Source of the DNA: CAZKVJ01 sp964556225
Lineage (GTDB): Bacteria; Actinomycetota; Acidimicrobiia; Acidimicrobiales; Ilumatobacteraceae
DNA length: 57,393 nucleotides
Assembly (NCBI GenBank): GCA_964556225.1
Contig: CAZKVJ010000020.1
Span: forward strand, 1 to 57,393
Direction: 5' to 3'
Position numbers and translations under genes: made by a program. The notes beneath the pieces were generated by a model. It ran no database searches and was not told the DNA's origin. It saw only the letters and a list, made by a program, of their open reading frames with translations. Positions 1 to 7,308 of this stretch are shown here, in pieces (position 1 is the stretch's first letter; every line of letters begins with the position of its first letter).

Positions 1-2
1 CG

Positions 3-974
3 ATGCCGGAGGTGTCACCCAAGGCCGATCAGGGCGAGCTCGGCGCGGCGAAGCTCCACGAGCTGGCTCGGCTGCTGCCCGAGGTGCCCGCCCAGGTTCG
101 GGAGGACATCGTCCGCCGTGCGACTCGCCTCAACGTGCGCCAGGTTCGCGAGGAGGTGGCTCGGGCCAACCTCCAGTACCGACCCACGCCGCCACCGGTC
201 CAGAAGCCCGAGGCCATGGTCACGCGCGAGATCGAGCGGACGAAGCTGTCCGCGTCGCTGCCGCACCTCGAAGGCTCCATGGTCGAATCCGCGCTCCACG
301 CCGCTGCCACGGACCTGGCGCTGCCGGCCGAGATGGGAACGATGGAGCGCCTCGGCCAAGGGCTGGTCGCTCTCGCCCGGTACTACCTCGGCAACCGGCC
401 CACCGCCGACACCACGCTGCGCAACCGGATCAACCTGTTCGTCACCGTCGACGTCGAGACGCTCGCCGCCGGGCAGGGGAGTGCCGTGGTCGGCGGCGGA
501 GGGGTCATCGACGCCGACACCGCCCGGCGGATCGCCTGCGACTGCCACGTGTCGCGTGTGCTGACCGACGCCGCGTCGGAGATCCTCGACGTCGGCCGGC
601 TCACCCGCAGCATCCCGCGTGGGCTGCTCTCGTTCCTCGTGCTCGAAGACGGTGGATGCCGCTGGCCCGGTTGTGACGCCCCGGTGTGGTCCTGCGAGGG
701 CCACCACGTGCGGTTCTGGGAGGACCTCGGGCCCACCGACCGAGACAACGTGGCCCTGCTGTGCTGGCACCACCACCATCTGCTGCACGCCGACCACCGG
801 TGGCACCTGTCGATCGGGCCGAGGCGCTCCATCCAGGTGGCGTTCGAGGACCGGCTCATCGGTGAGACGAGGCCGCGCAAGCGAGGCCGGTCGCCCGCTC
901 CGCCACGGCCCTTGGAACCTGCCGAGCCACCGGGGGTGCTCCAACCTGAGCTGCTCCCGCTCGCCGGCGCCTGA
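3..974 (+). CDS. HNH endonuclease domain protein of the DUF222/13E12 family (5' end outside window)
   Basis: C-terminal part of a DUF222 plus HNH nuclease protein, the multicopy actinobacterial 13E12-type family. The HNH fold is visible near residues 218-262: two Cys in CRWPGC, then EGHHV, then a His-rich LCWHHHHLLH block. These match the zinc-binding and catalytic elements of the family. The reading frame is open to the left edge, and the usual N-terminal DUF222 module must lie upstream, so the ATG at position 3 is probably internal. The protein ends in LLPLAGA, the same tail as a short gene ending at 7653. The role of the family is not settled; most members are treated as mobile or selfish nuclease-like repeats. 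Identity as HNH is firm; biological function is unknown. Confidence 0.85.
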   Translation: MPEVSPKADQGELGAAKLHELARLLPEVPAQVREDIVRRATRLNVRQVREEVARANLQYRPTPPPVQKPEAMVTREIERTKLSASLPHLEGSMVESALHAAATDLALPAEMGTMERLGQGLVALARYYLGNRPTADTTLRNRINLFVTVDVETLAAGQGSAVVGGGGVIDADTARRIACDCHVSRVLTDAASEILDVGRLTRSIPRGLLSFLVLEDGGCRWPGCDAPVWSCEGHHVRFWEDLGPTDRDNVALLCWHHHHLLHADHRWHLSIGPRRSIQVAFEDRLIGETRPRKRGRSPAPPRPLEPAEPPGVLQPELLPLAGA

Positions 975-1073
975 GTCTCGGCCGTGCGCGGACCGCTTCC
1001 CGGACCGTGCTCGGCGCGGCCCACGTCGATCCGGATCGGCCCGGCGTCCTCAGCGGCCTACGATCACTTCCTC

Positions 1074-3003
1074 ATGTGCGGAGTGGCGGGCCTGCTGGAC
1101 GCCACTCGGGCGGGGTCGGCCAGCCTCGGTCCGGTGGCGGTCGCAATGGCGGCTTCGCTGACCCATCGGGGGCCGGACGCCGAGGGCTGCTACGTGGACG
1201 AGCCGGCCGGCTACGCCGTGGGCCACCGCCGGCTGTCGATCATCGACCTGTCGCCGCAGGGCGCCCAGCCGATGACCTCGGCCAGCGGGCGGTGGGTGCT
1301 CGCCTACAACGGCGAGCTCTACAACCACCGCGACCTGCGCGCCGAGCTGGCGTCGACGGGCGTGCGGTTCCGGGGGCACAGCGACACCGAGACCCTCGTC
1401 GAGGCCATCGACGCCTGGGGGATCGACACCGCCCTCGCCCGCACCAACGCCATGTTCGCGTTCGCCGCCTGGGACTCGGCCGAGCGGGTGCTGTACCTGG
1501 CCCGGGACCGGATGGGCGAGAAGCCCCTCTACTGGTACGCCGACGACCGCCGCCTCATCTTCGCCAGCGAGCTGCGGGCGCTGCGGGCCGTGCCCGGGTT
1601 CCGGCCGGGGCTCGACGCCGAGGCCGCCACCGCCGTGCTGCGCTGGTCGTTCGTCCCCCACCCCCGCACCATCCTGGCCGGGGTGCGCCAGCTGGCGCCG
1701 GGCGGTCTGCTCACGGCCCGCCTCGACGGCGACCGGGTCACGGTCGGCGAGCGCCGGTGGTGGTCGCTCACCGACACCATCGCCGACGCCGTCGCCATCC
1801 GGGGCTCGGCCACCGCCGAGTCCGCCGCCGACGAGCTCGTCCCGCTGCTCGCCGACGCCGTCGCCGCCCGGCTCGAGTCCGACGTGCCCCTCGGCTCGTT
1901 CCTGTCCGGCGGCATCGACTCGTCGCTGGTGGCCGCCCTCGCCCAGCAGGCCCTCGGTGCCACGGCGCTGCGCACGTTCACGGTGAAGATGCCCGAGCTC
2001 GGCTTCGACGAGTCCCCCCACGCCGAGGCCGTCGCCCGCCACCTGGGCACCGACCACACCACCGTCGAGCTGACCGCCGCCGAGGTGATGGCCCAGATCC
2101 CCACCCTGGCCCGGGTGTGGGACGAGCCGTTCGCCGACCCGTCGATGCTGCCCAGCCTTCTGCTGTGTCGCACCGCCCGCCAGCAGCTCACCGTGTGCCT
2201 GGCCGGCGACGGCGGCGACGAGGTCTTCGCCGGCTACAACCGCCACAGCCTCGGCCAGAGCCTGTGGCGGCGGGCGTCCCGGCTGCCGGTCGGGGCCCGG
2301 CGGGGGCTCGGCCGCCTGGTGCTGGCACCGTCACCGGCCCGCATCGATGCGCTGGCCCGCCGGGTCGGTGGGGTGCTGCCGGCCCGGATGCGCCTGCCCA
2401 ACCCGGGCGACAAGGCGCAGAAGGCCGGGGCCGTGCTGCAGGCCGACACCCACGACCTGTGGGCGGCGCTGGCCCAGGTGTGGCCGGCCGACGCGCTGCG
2501 TTGGTCGGAGCCGCTGCGGCCCGCGTCGCTGCCCGGCCTCGACCCGATCGAGGAGATGCTGCTCACCGACACCGCCGTGGTCCTGCCCGACCAGATGCCT
2601 GGTGAAGGTGGACCGGGCGTCGATGGCCGCCTCGCTGGAGGTGCGGGTGCCGTTCCTGGACCACCGGGTGCTCGAGTGGGCGTGGCGCCAGCCGCTGTCG
2701 GTGCGCACGTCGGGTGGGGTGGGCAAGGTGGTGCTGCGCCGGGCGCTCGCCGGCATGGCGCCGCCCGACATCGTCGATCGCCCGAAGATGGGCTTCGACC
2801 CGCCGCTCGCCACCTGGTTGCGGGGGCCGCTGCGCCCGTGGGCAGCGGAGCTGGTGGCCCACCCCCGCTGCGTGGCCGAGGGCTGGCTCTCCGGCGCCGC
2901 GCTGCAGCAGGCGTGGGTGGAGCACCAAGCCGGCACCCGCAACTGGGACTACCGCCTGTGGGCCGTGCTGATGCTGGAGTCCTGGCTCGCCGAGTGGACC
3001 TGA
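1074..3003 (+). pseudogene. asnB: Asparagine synthase (glutamine-hydrolysing), AsnB type, with a one-base frameshift
   Basis: Class II glutamine amidotransferase fused to an asparagine synthetase domain; it would make Asn, or amidate a cell-surface substrate, from Gln and ATP. It starts MCGVAGL, so Cys2 is the glutaminase nucleophile. The pyrophosphate loop SGGIDSS is near residue 278. The frame is intact to LPDQM at 2595-2597 and then continues one base later as LVKVDRASMAASLE and VPFLDHRV, a core conserved block. One extra C in the CC at 2598-2599 explains the break. Without it the protein would be about 642 aa, normal for the family. A sequencing or assembly error is as likely as a real null allele. 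The AsnB assignment is secure; whether the gene is functional is not. Confidence 0.85.
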
Positions 3004-3032
3004 CGGCCCCGGCCCTTGCCGTGGCCGTGCCC

Positions 3033-3081
3033 CTTCTGAGCACGATTCCCCGCTCTCAGAACGTGACAGCGCACTGAAAAG
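3033..3081. repeat. Family R palindromic repeat, copy A
   Basis: About 49 bp. Starts CTTCTGAG, contains CGATTCCCCGC and ends GCACTGAAAAG. TTCTGAG at 3034-3040 pairs with CTCAGAA at 3055-3061. It is the most diverged of four copies in the first 5.5 kb and lies directly downstream of the asparagine synthase. Confidence 0.55.
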
Positions 3082-3114
3082 CCCGCTGCGCCTTCCGCCA
3101 CCGCGCTCGTGGCC

Positions 3115-3164
3115 GTTTCGAGTGCGAATCCCCGCGCTCAGAGCGGGGATGCGCGCTGAGAAGG
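3115..3164. repeat. Family R palindromic repeat, copy B (left of the VapBC pair)
   Basis: Starts GTTTCGAGTGCGAATCC and ends GCTGAGAAGG. It contains a perfect 8-bp stem, ATCCCCGC (3128-3135) with GCGGGGAT (3143-3150), around a 7-base loop. It is in the same orientation as copy C at 3896, so the toxin-antitoxin pair lies between direct repeats. Confidence 0.7.
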
Positions 3165-3212
3165 CGGTGGGGGACCGGCGGGGCGGGGTGGGGACGGCCG
3201 CGGGGCTCACTA

Positions 3213-3238
3213 TCCTTACTATCATCATTAAGTAAGGA
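3213..3238 (+). promoter_or_regulatory. Palindromic operator/promoter of the toxin-antitoxin pair
   Basis: A perfect 8-bp inverted repeat, TCCTTACT (3213-3220) and AGTAAGGA (3231-3238), flanks the AT-rich spacer ATCATCATTA. It is a conspicuous AT island in very GC-rich DNA. The right arm contains most of the AAGGAG ribosome-binding site for the ATG at 3245, so repressor binding would cover both promoter and translation-start region. AbrB-type antitoxins usually bind such palindromes; autoregulation is inferred. Confidence 0.75.
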
Positions 3239-3244
3239 GCGCGG

Positions 3245-3493
3245 ATGGACGTGCCGGCACGGGTGACGTCGAAGGGGCAGGTGACCATCCCCAAGGCGGT
3301 GCGCGACGCCCTCGGCATCTCCGAGGGCGACCAGATCGTCTTCCGGGTGGAGGGTGGCCGGGCCGAGGTCGCTCGCACGCCGGACCTGCTGGAGCTGGCC
3401 GGCTCCGTGGCGGTGTCGAGCGATCACGCCGGGGCGTCCTGGGACCACGTCCGCCGTGAGACCCGGCGGCGTCGGGCATCGCAGCGCCGGTGA
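3245..3493 (+). CDS. vapB: AbrB/MazE-like antitoxin (VapB)
   Basis: An 82-aa SpoVT-AbrB DNA-binding protein. The swapped-hairpin signature SKGQVTIPKAVRDALGI is at residues 9-25, followed by a basic C-terminal tail likely to wrap the toxin. The ATG has a strong AAGGAG ribosome-binding site 5 bases upstream. Its stop overlaps the GTG of the PIN-domain toxin by 4 bases, the normal antitoxin-first coupling. The perfect inverted repeat directly upstream is the likely site of autorepression. Family assignment is firm; the VapB label follows from the PIN partner. Confidence 0.9.
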   Translation: MDVPARVTSKGQVTIPKAVRDALGISEGDQIVFRVEGGRAEVARTPDLLELAGSVAVSSDHAGASWDHVRRETRRRRASQRR

Positions 3494-3882
3494 GCGCGCT
3501 CGTCGACACCAACGTCATCATCCGCCACCTGACCGGCGATCTCCCCGAGCAGGCGGCGCGGGCAACCGCCTACCTGGCCCGGGCCGACGAGCTGCTGCTC
3601 ACCGACTTGGTGGCGGCAGAGATCGTGTACGTCCTCGAGTCGTTCTACGGAGTAGCCCGAGCGGAGGTCGCTCGCCTGGTACGGGCGGTCATCGCGTTCC
3701 GCCCGGTCCGCACCGCCGACCCGGCGCTGCTCCTCCGGGCGCTCGACGTCTACGAACACGAGCGGCTCGACTTCGCCGAGGCCTACCTCGTCGCCACCGC
3801 CGAGGCGTCCGGCGTGGCGGCGATCGCCTCGTTCGACCGGTCCATCGACCGCATCACCACCGTGCAGCGCAACGCTCCCTGA
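3490..3882 (+). CDS. vapC: PIN-domain ribonuclease toxin (VapC-type)
   Basis: A 130-aa PIN-domain protein. The metal-binding acidic residues are in place: Asp6 in LVDTNV, Glu44 in AAEIV, Asp94 in LDFAEA and Asp116 in FDRSID. PIN toxins cleave specific RNAs, often tRNA or rRNA, when the antitoxin is degraded. The GTG start at 3490 overlaps the antitoxin stop. No truncation is visible, so the pair should be active. It sits between direct copies B and C of the family R repeat; copy C starts 13 bases past the stop, which suggests a mobile or recombining cassette. The RNA target cannot be read from sequence. Confidence 0.9.
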   Translation: MSALVDTNVIIRHLTGDLPEQAARATAYLARADELLLTDLVAAEIVYVLESFYGVARAEVARLVRAVIAFRPVRTADPALLLRALDVYEHERLDFAEAYLVATAEASGVAAIASFDRSIDRITTVQRNAP

Positions 3883-3895
3883 GTGCCGCGGCGGC

Positions 3896-3946
3896 GTTTC
3901 GGGTGCGAATCCACGTCGTGGGAGCGGGGAATCGCGCTGAAGGGGG
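3896..3946. repeat. Family R palindromic repeat, copy C (right of VapBC, at an inversion breakpoint)
   Basis: Starts GTTTCGGGTGCGAATCC, like copy B, and ends CGCGCTGAAGG. The centre has drifted. It abuts the inverted 3' segment of the AbiEi/DUF559 pseudogene, which begins about 25 bases to the right. Confidence 0.6.
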
Positions 3947-3969
3947 GGTGGCGGGCGGTGGGTCAGGGT

Positions 3970-4534
3970 TGCAGGCGGGCCGCATCAACGACCTGCAGCG
4001 GAACGGCTTCACGGTGCTGGAGTTCACGTCGCTGGCCCTGCGCTCCGACCCACAGTACGTGGTGGCGACGCTGCAGGCCCACCTGGCCCGCCTCGACGAC
4101 GAGTTTCGCTCCGGTCCACTCGAAGTCGACGCGGATGCTCCGCCCGGAGTCGAATCGGTGGGTCACCTGGCGTCGGGGGCGAGGGATGCCGTGCTCGCGC
4201 ATCAGGCGCAGGAACTCCCGCTCGAGGGGAGAGCACGTCGCGCGCCGGCACGGTGCCGGTCGTGCGCACCGTCCACGGGCTGCCGCCGACCGGTGGCTGA
4301 CCACCGCCCTCGGGCCGAGCCACGCCAGCCCGGCGGCCAGCTGCGACTCCTACGTGTCGGGAGCCCCGGCCAGGCGGTAGACGCCGGGCACCCCCGGATC
4401 CACCAGCCGCATCGCACCCGTGACTCGGCCAGGCGGGCGAGATCGTCGGCGCTGAAGATGCCGTGCTGCTCGCCGGCCAGGGCGGCGAGGCGCACGTCGA
4501 AGGAGTCGGGGGTGGGGTTCGATGTGGTGCTCAT
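3970..4534 (-). pseudogene. Remnant of an AbiEi-type/DUF559 gene with stop, frameshift, deletion and inverted 3' end
   Basis: Decayed paralogue of the intact gene at 36550-37500. On the minus strand from 4534 it reads AALAGEQHGIFSADDLARL, matching AAIAEQRHGVFCRPDLDAL. It then shifts frame into PGVYRLAGAPDT, a TAG stop and QLAAGLAWLGPRAVVSHRSA. About 120 codons are missing before LEREFLRLM and RVDFEWTGAKLVVEA. The C-terminal part that should follow is on the opposite (plus) strand at about 3976-4080, reading LQRNGFTVLEF and PQYVVATLQAHL, equivalent to LQRQGFAVLEF and PEYVVATLWEHL. So a segment of about 100 bp has been inverted in place, next to repeat copy C. The gene is dead. Confidence 0.8.
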
Positions 4535-4594
4535 ACCCCGGATGTGGGCGCGGCCCTCGCCGGTTCGGAAGTTCGACCGAGGATGCAGGCGGCG

Positions 4595-4611
4595 GTTATC
4601 GGGCGGTTATC
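4595..4611. promoter_or_regulatory. Tandem GTTATC pair, 11-bp spacing (site 1)
   Basis: GTTATC at 4595-4600 and again at 4606-4611, one helical turn apart, in the gene-free stretch upstream of the coiled-coil microprotein. This geometry resembles direct-repeat boxes of OmpR/PhoP-type response regulators. The binding protein is unknown. Apart from this site, I see no feature in 4535-4800. Confidence 0.45.
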
Positions 4612-4858
4612 GGGCTTCGGTACAACCACACCGTCCGTGGGCTGATCGCCAGGCGAGAGCCCCACCCGTCCTGGTGCGGGTCCCCCGTGGCCGTCGGGGC
4701 CCGCACCAGGACCACCGGCGGGGGAGCGGTGCCTGACACACCCCCCTCGTAGGGTTCGACGTGCGTCCCCCGGGTACGCGTTGACGCCGCTCACCTGAGG
4801 GGTCACCACGTCGATCGATGAACGGGCACGGCTCGAGCCGTACCAGCGCCTCGCCGAG

Positions 4859-5164
4859 GTGCTGGGCGCGCCGGAGGCCGAGACGATGATGTCCTACTTG
4901 CTGCCCCAGGGCTGGGGTGAGCTCGCCACCAAGGGCGACCTGGCGCTGCTGCGCGCCGACTCCGACTCGCTGCGCCGCGAGCTGCGTGCCGAGCTGGCCG
5001 TGTTCCGTGCCGAGCTGCGCACGGAGATCGCCTCGGTGCGCTCGGACATCGCCGAGGTTCGCGCCGAGATGCACCGCAGTCTGCGGGGTGTGGTGCTCAG
5101 CCTCGTCGCCGTGATGGTGGCGCTCGCGGCGGGCCAGATGGCGATGCTCGCCGCCCTGGTCTGA
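4859..5164 (+). CDS. Coiled-coil membrane microprotein, copy 1
   Basis: About 101 aa. The central part is an Arg/Glu/Ala heptad-like helix, with repeated RAEL and RSDIAEVRAEM units at about residues 32-70. A single C-terminal membrane helix (about residues 75-100, LSLVAVMVALAAGQMAMLAAL) ends at the stop. It is a clear paralogue of the gene at 13055-13399; both share TMMSYL or TMMTYL and the GWGE..(T/A)KGDLAL block. In that copy translation starts MAIDERARL. Here the equivalent sequence TSIDERARL is open from 4799, but the Met codon has become ACG at 4808, so the start is either this rare ACG or GTG 4859. I do not recognise a named family. The topology suggests a membrane-anchored oligomer. 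Confidence 0.6.
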   Translation: MLGAPEAETMMSYLLPQGWGELATKGDLALLRADSDSLRRELRAELAVFRAELRTEIASVRSDIAEVRAEMHRSLRGVVLSLVAVMVALAAGQMAMLAALV

Positions 5165-5172
5165 CCCGGACG

Positions 5173-5189
5173 GTTATCGAACGATTATC
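5173..5189. promoter_or_regulatory. Tandem GTTATC/ATTATC pair, 11-bp spacing (site 2)
   Basis: GTTATC at 5173-5178 and ATTATC at 5184-5189, just after the stop of the coiled-coil microprotein. Same 11-bp period as sites 1 and 3. With site 3 and repeat copy D it is the only structure I see in the gene-free stretch 5165-5575. Confidence 0.4.
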
Positions 5190-5387
5190 GACCGGGCGTA
5201 CCACTGTGACTGCGCTCGGGGGGCCGGCCACCGGCAGCCTGCGGACACAGGAGGTCTGGACCACGACACCGTGAGGGGACGGATGGCCCCATCGAATCGG
5301 TGTGGTGGGCGTGGTGGTGCGGTCCGGCACCGTGGCTCATGCAGGGACCCCACCGGTTGGCCCCCCGAGCGCCGACCCTCCCGCCCC

Positions 5388-5437
5388 CTTTTCGGCGCGA
5401 TTCCACGCGCTCAGAGCGGCGATGCGCACTGAAAAGG
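5388..5437. repeat. Family R palindromic repeat, copy D
   Basis: Starts CTTTTCGGCGCGATTCC, has CGCTCAGAGCG in the centre and ends GCACTGAAAAGG. The CTTTTC and GAAAAG ends pair, making a 49-bp imperfect hairpin. The centre is close to copy B. Confidence 0.65.
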
Positions 5438-5478
5438 CGTCCGGGTGGTGGCCCCCGGTCAACCGCGCCGGTGCTCGT

Positions 5479-5495
5479 GTTATCCGACTGTTATC
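5479..5495. promoter_or_regulatory. Tandem GTTATC pair, 11-bp spacing (site 3)
   Basis: GTTATC at 5479-5484 and 5490-5495, about 80 bp upstream of the ATG at 5576. This is a typical activator position for the secreted EF-hand peptide gene. Third copy of the same arrangement in 900 bp. Confidence 0.5.
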
Positions 5496-5575
5496 CGCCA
5501 TGTGTACTCCTTGTTCCGTGCCGGTGGGGTGGGCCGCCGGCGCCTCACGAGCTGGGGAGAGCGGGAGGTACGACG

Positions 5576-5911
5576 ATGAGGTACGTGGGACGCGTGGCGC
5601 TGCTGGCGGTCGGTGCGGCGGGGGTGATGGTGGGACCGGCGTCGGTGGTGCACGCCAAAGCGGGCACCAGCTGCGTGCCCAGCTCGTACATGGTGGCCAA
5701 CGAGGACGTGCCCGACCAGCCCCGCATCGCGGCCGCCCTGGCCGCCGGTGCGTACACCGAGGCGGAGCTGATGGCCGTCGTCGAGGACGTCATCGACGTG
5801 AACGACGACGGGTACATCTGCCTGAAGGAGCCGAGCAACCTGCGGGGGCAGAGCACGAAGTCGTGGGGGTTCTACTACCTGGGCGGCGACAACAACCACC
5901 CCGACAAGTAG
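5576..5911 (+). CDS. Small secreted protein with an EF-hand-like calcium loop
   Basis: About 111 aa. The N-terminus MRYVGRVALLAVGAAG leads to a predicted signal-peptidase site after VVHA or VVHAKA (about residue 27). The mature part has an acidic helical stretch and then DVNDDGYICLKE, a 12-residue EF-hand/dockerin-like loop with Asp1, Asn3, Asp5, Gly6, Ile8 and Glu12 in the right places. The tail is aromatic and polar (WGFYYLGGDNN). GGGAGG lies about 8 bases before the ATG. It is followed 14 bases later by the subtilase signal peptide, so the two are probably co-transcribed. The calcium-regulated partner idea is inference. No named family recognised. Confidence 0.75.
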   Translation: MRYVGRVALLAVGAAGVMVGPASVVHAKAGTSCVPSSYMVANEDVPDQPRIAAALAAGAYTEAELMAVVEDVIDVNDDGYICLKEPSNLRGQSTKSWGFYYLGGDNNHPDK

Positions 5912-6032
5912 GCGAGGTCACAGCGATGAGGCTCGCACGAGTGGCGCTGCTGTCCGCAGCGATGGTGGTGGGGCCGCTGGCGGCGGCCGGCACCCCGGCG
6001 ACCGGGCGGCACCGACGCCGCCGACGTACATC

Positions 6033-7226
6033 GTGGAGGTCGCCCCGGGGGTGGACCCGCTCGTGGCCGCGACCCGCGCCAAGGTCACGCCGGAGCTGGT
6101 CTACCGCGACGCCATCAACGGCTACGCAGCGCCGCTCACCAGCAAGCAGCTCAACGCCGTCACCGCCGACCCGGCGACGCTGGGCGTCCAGCAGGACGTG
6201 ATCCTCACCGCACCGCCAGAGCAGCCGGCCGAGGCGCCGCCGCCACAGTTCGTGTCAGTCGGGATCCGCCGGGTCGGCGGTCTGGCGAGCCCGACGGCGA
6301 AGATCGACGGCATCGACGAGCGGGTCGACGTGGACGTGGCCGTGATCGACGACGGCATCGACGTGAACCATCCGGACCTGAACGTCGCCGGGGTCGTGAA
6401 CTGCATCCACCCCAACCGGACCGAGCTCGACATGGAGAGCCCTCGGTCCGGTCCCAACATCCCCGGCTGGCACGGGACGATGGTGGCCGGCTTCGTCGGC
6501 GCCATCGACAACGCGTTCGGTGCCGTCGGCATCGCGCCGGGGGCGAGGATCTGGGGCGTCCAGTCGTCGACGTCGAACGGCAACCTCACGCTGGCCCGGA
6601 TCCTGTGCGGGCTGAACTGGGTTGCGGCGCACGCCGACACCATCGAGGTCGTCAACATGAGCTTCGGAGGTTCGTTCAAGCGGACCGCCGACTGCGTCGA
6701 CCCGGGACGGCCCGGAGAGCGCAAGGGCCAGCGGGACGTGCTGCACGAGGCCGTCTGCGCCGTCGACCGGGCAGGGGTGACGATGGTCGCGGCCGCGGGG
6801 AACGAGTCCACGAGCGCGCCCCACTACCCCGCCACGTACGACGAGGTGATCGCCGTGTCGGCCATCGGCGACGACGACGGCCTTCCCGGCGGGCTCAGCC
6901 CGTACGTCGACTGCCCCTACGCCGACTTCTCCAACCAGGCCGACGACGCCTTCGCCTTCTTCTCCAACTATGGGCCGTGGGTGGACATCGCCGCTCCCGG
7001 CGTGTGCATCTCGAGCACCTATCCCGGTGGGCTGTACGGCACCAGCAGCGGGACCAGCTTCGCCACGCCGATCGTTGCCGGGGCCGCCGCGCTCTACCTC
7101 GCCACGCACCCGGGTGCCACGCCGGCGCAGGTTCGAGCCGCGCTGCTGGCCACGGCAGAGCCCGGCCCCATCCCCGGCGACCCCGACACCTTCCCGGAGG
7201 GGATCGTCAACGTGTCGACCCTGTAG
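6033..7226 (+). CDS. Subtilisin-like serine protease (S8), signal peptide in another frame
   Basis: Extracellular-type subtilase with an I9-like propeptide (about residues 1-60) and a complete catalytic domain: Asp106 in VIDDGID, His147 in GWHGTMVAG, oxyanion Asn257 in AAAGNES and Ser342 in GTSFATP (numbered from GTG 6033). A good signal peptide, MRLARVALLSAAMVVGPLAAA, starts at ATG 5926 but is in a different frame. One extra G in the GGG at 6004-6006 would join it smoothly as PATGAAPTPPTYIVEV. So this is either a secreted protease knocked out by a 1-base deletion, a sequencing error, or a short cytoplasmic form. The protease domain itself shows no damage. Neighbour: the EF-hand peptide. Confidence 0.85.
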   Translation: MEVAPGVDPLVAATRAKVTPELVYRDAINGYAAPLTSKQLNAVTADPATLGVQQDVILTAPPEQPAEAPPPQFVSVGIRRVGGLASPTAKIDGIDERVDVDVAVIDDGIDVNHPDLNVAGVVNCIHPNRTELDMESPRSGPNIPGWHGTMVAGFVGAIDNAFGAVGIAPGARIWGVQSSTSNGNLTLARILCGLNWVAAHADTIEVVNMSFGGSFKRTADCVDPGRPGERKGQRDVLHEAVCAVDRAGVTMVAAAGNESTSAPHYPATYDEVIAVSAIGDDDGLPGGLSPYVDCPYADFSNQADDAFAFFSNYGPWVDIAAPGVCISSTYPGGLYGTSSGTSFATPIVAGAAALYLATHPGATPAQVRAALLATAEPGPIPGDPDTFPEGIVNVSTL

Positions 7227-7308
7227 CGGGGTTGGGAGAGGACGTGACGGCGGCGGTGCGCCGGTGTGCCGCAGCTTGTACGAAAAGTTCAGCCGTCGAG
7301 GTGTTGTC

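Noticed and set aside
1074..3003. Lasso-peptide cyclase (AsnB-like) working with the PqqD-like genes
   Set aside because: It keeps a full glutaminase domain with Cys2, lies 18 kb from the PqqD genes, and no lasso precursor or transglutaminase-like B2 protein is present.
3354..4736. A 460-aa plus-strand open frame
   Set aside because: It is a shadow of VapC plus the inverted fragment of the AbiEi pseudogene; no single protein family spans it.
4595..5495. GTTATC pairs as DnaA boxes or a replication origin
   Set aside because: DnaA boxes need TTATCCACA; only TTATC is shared, and there is no dnaA, dnaN or AT-rich unwinding region.
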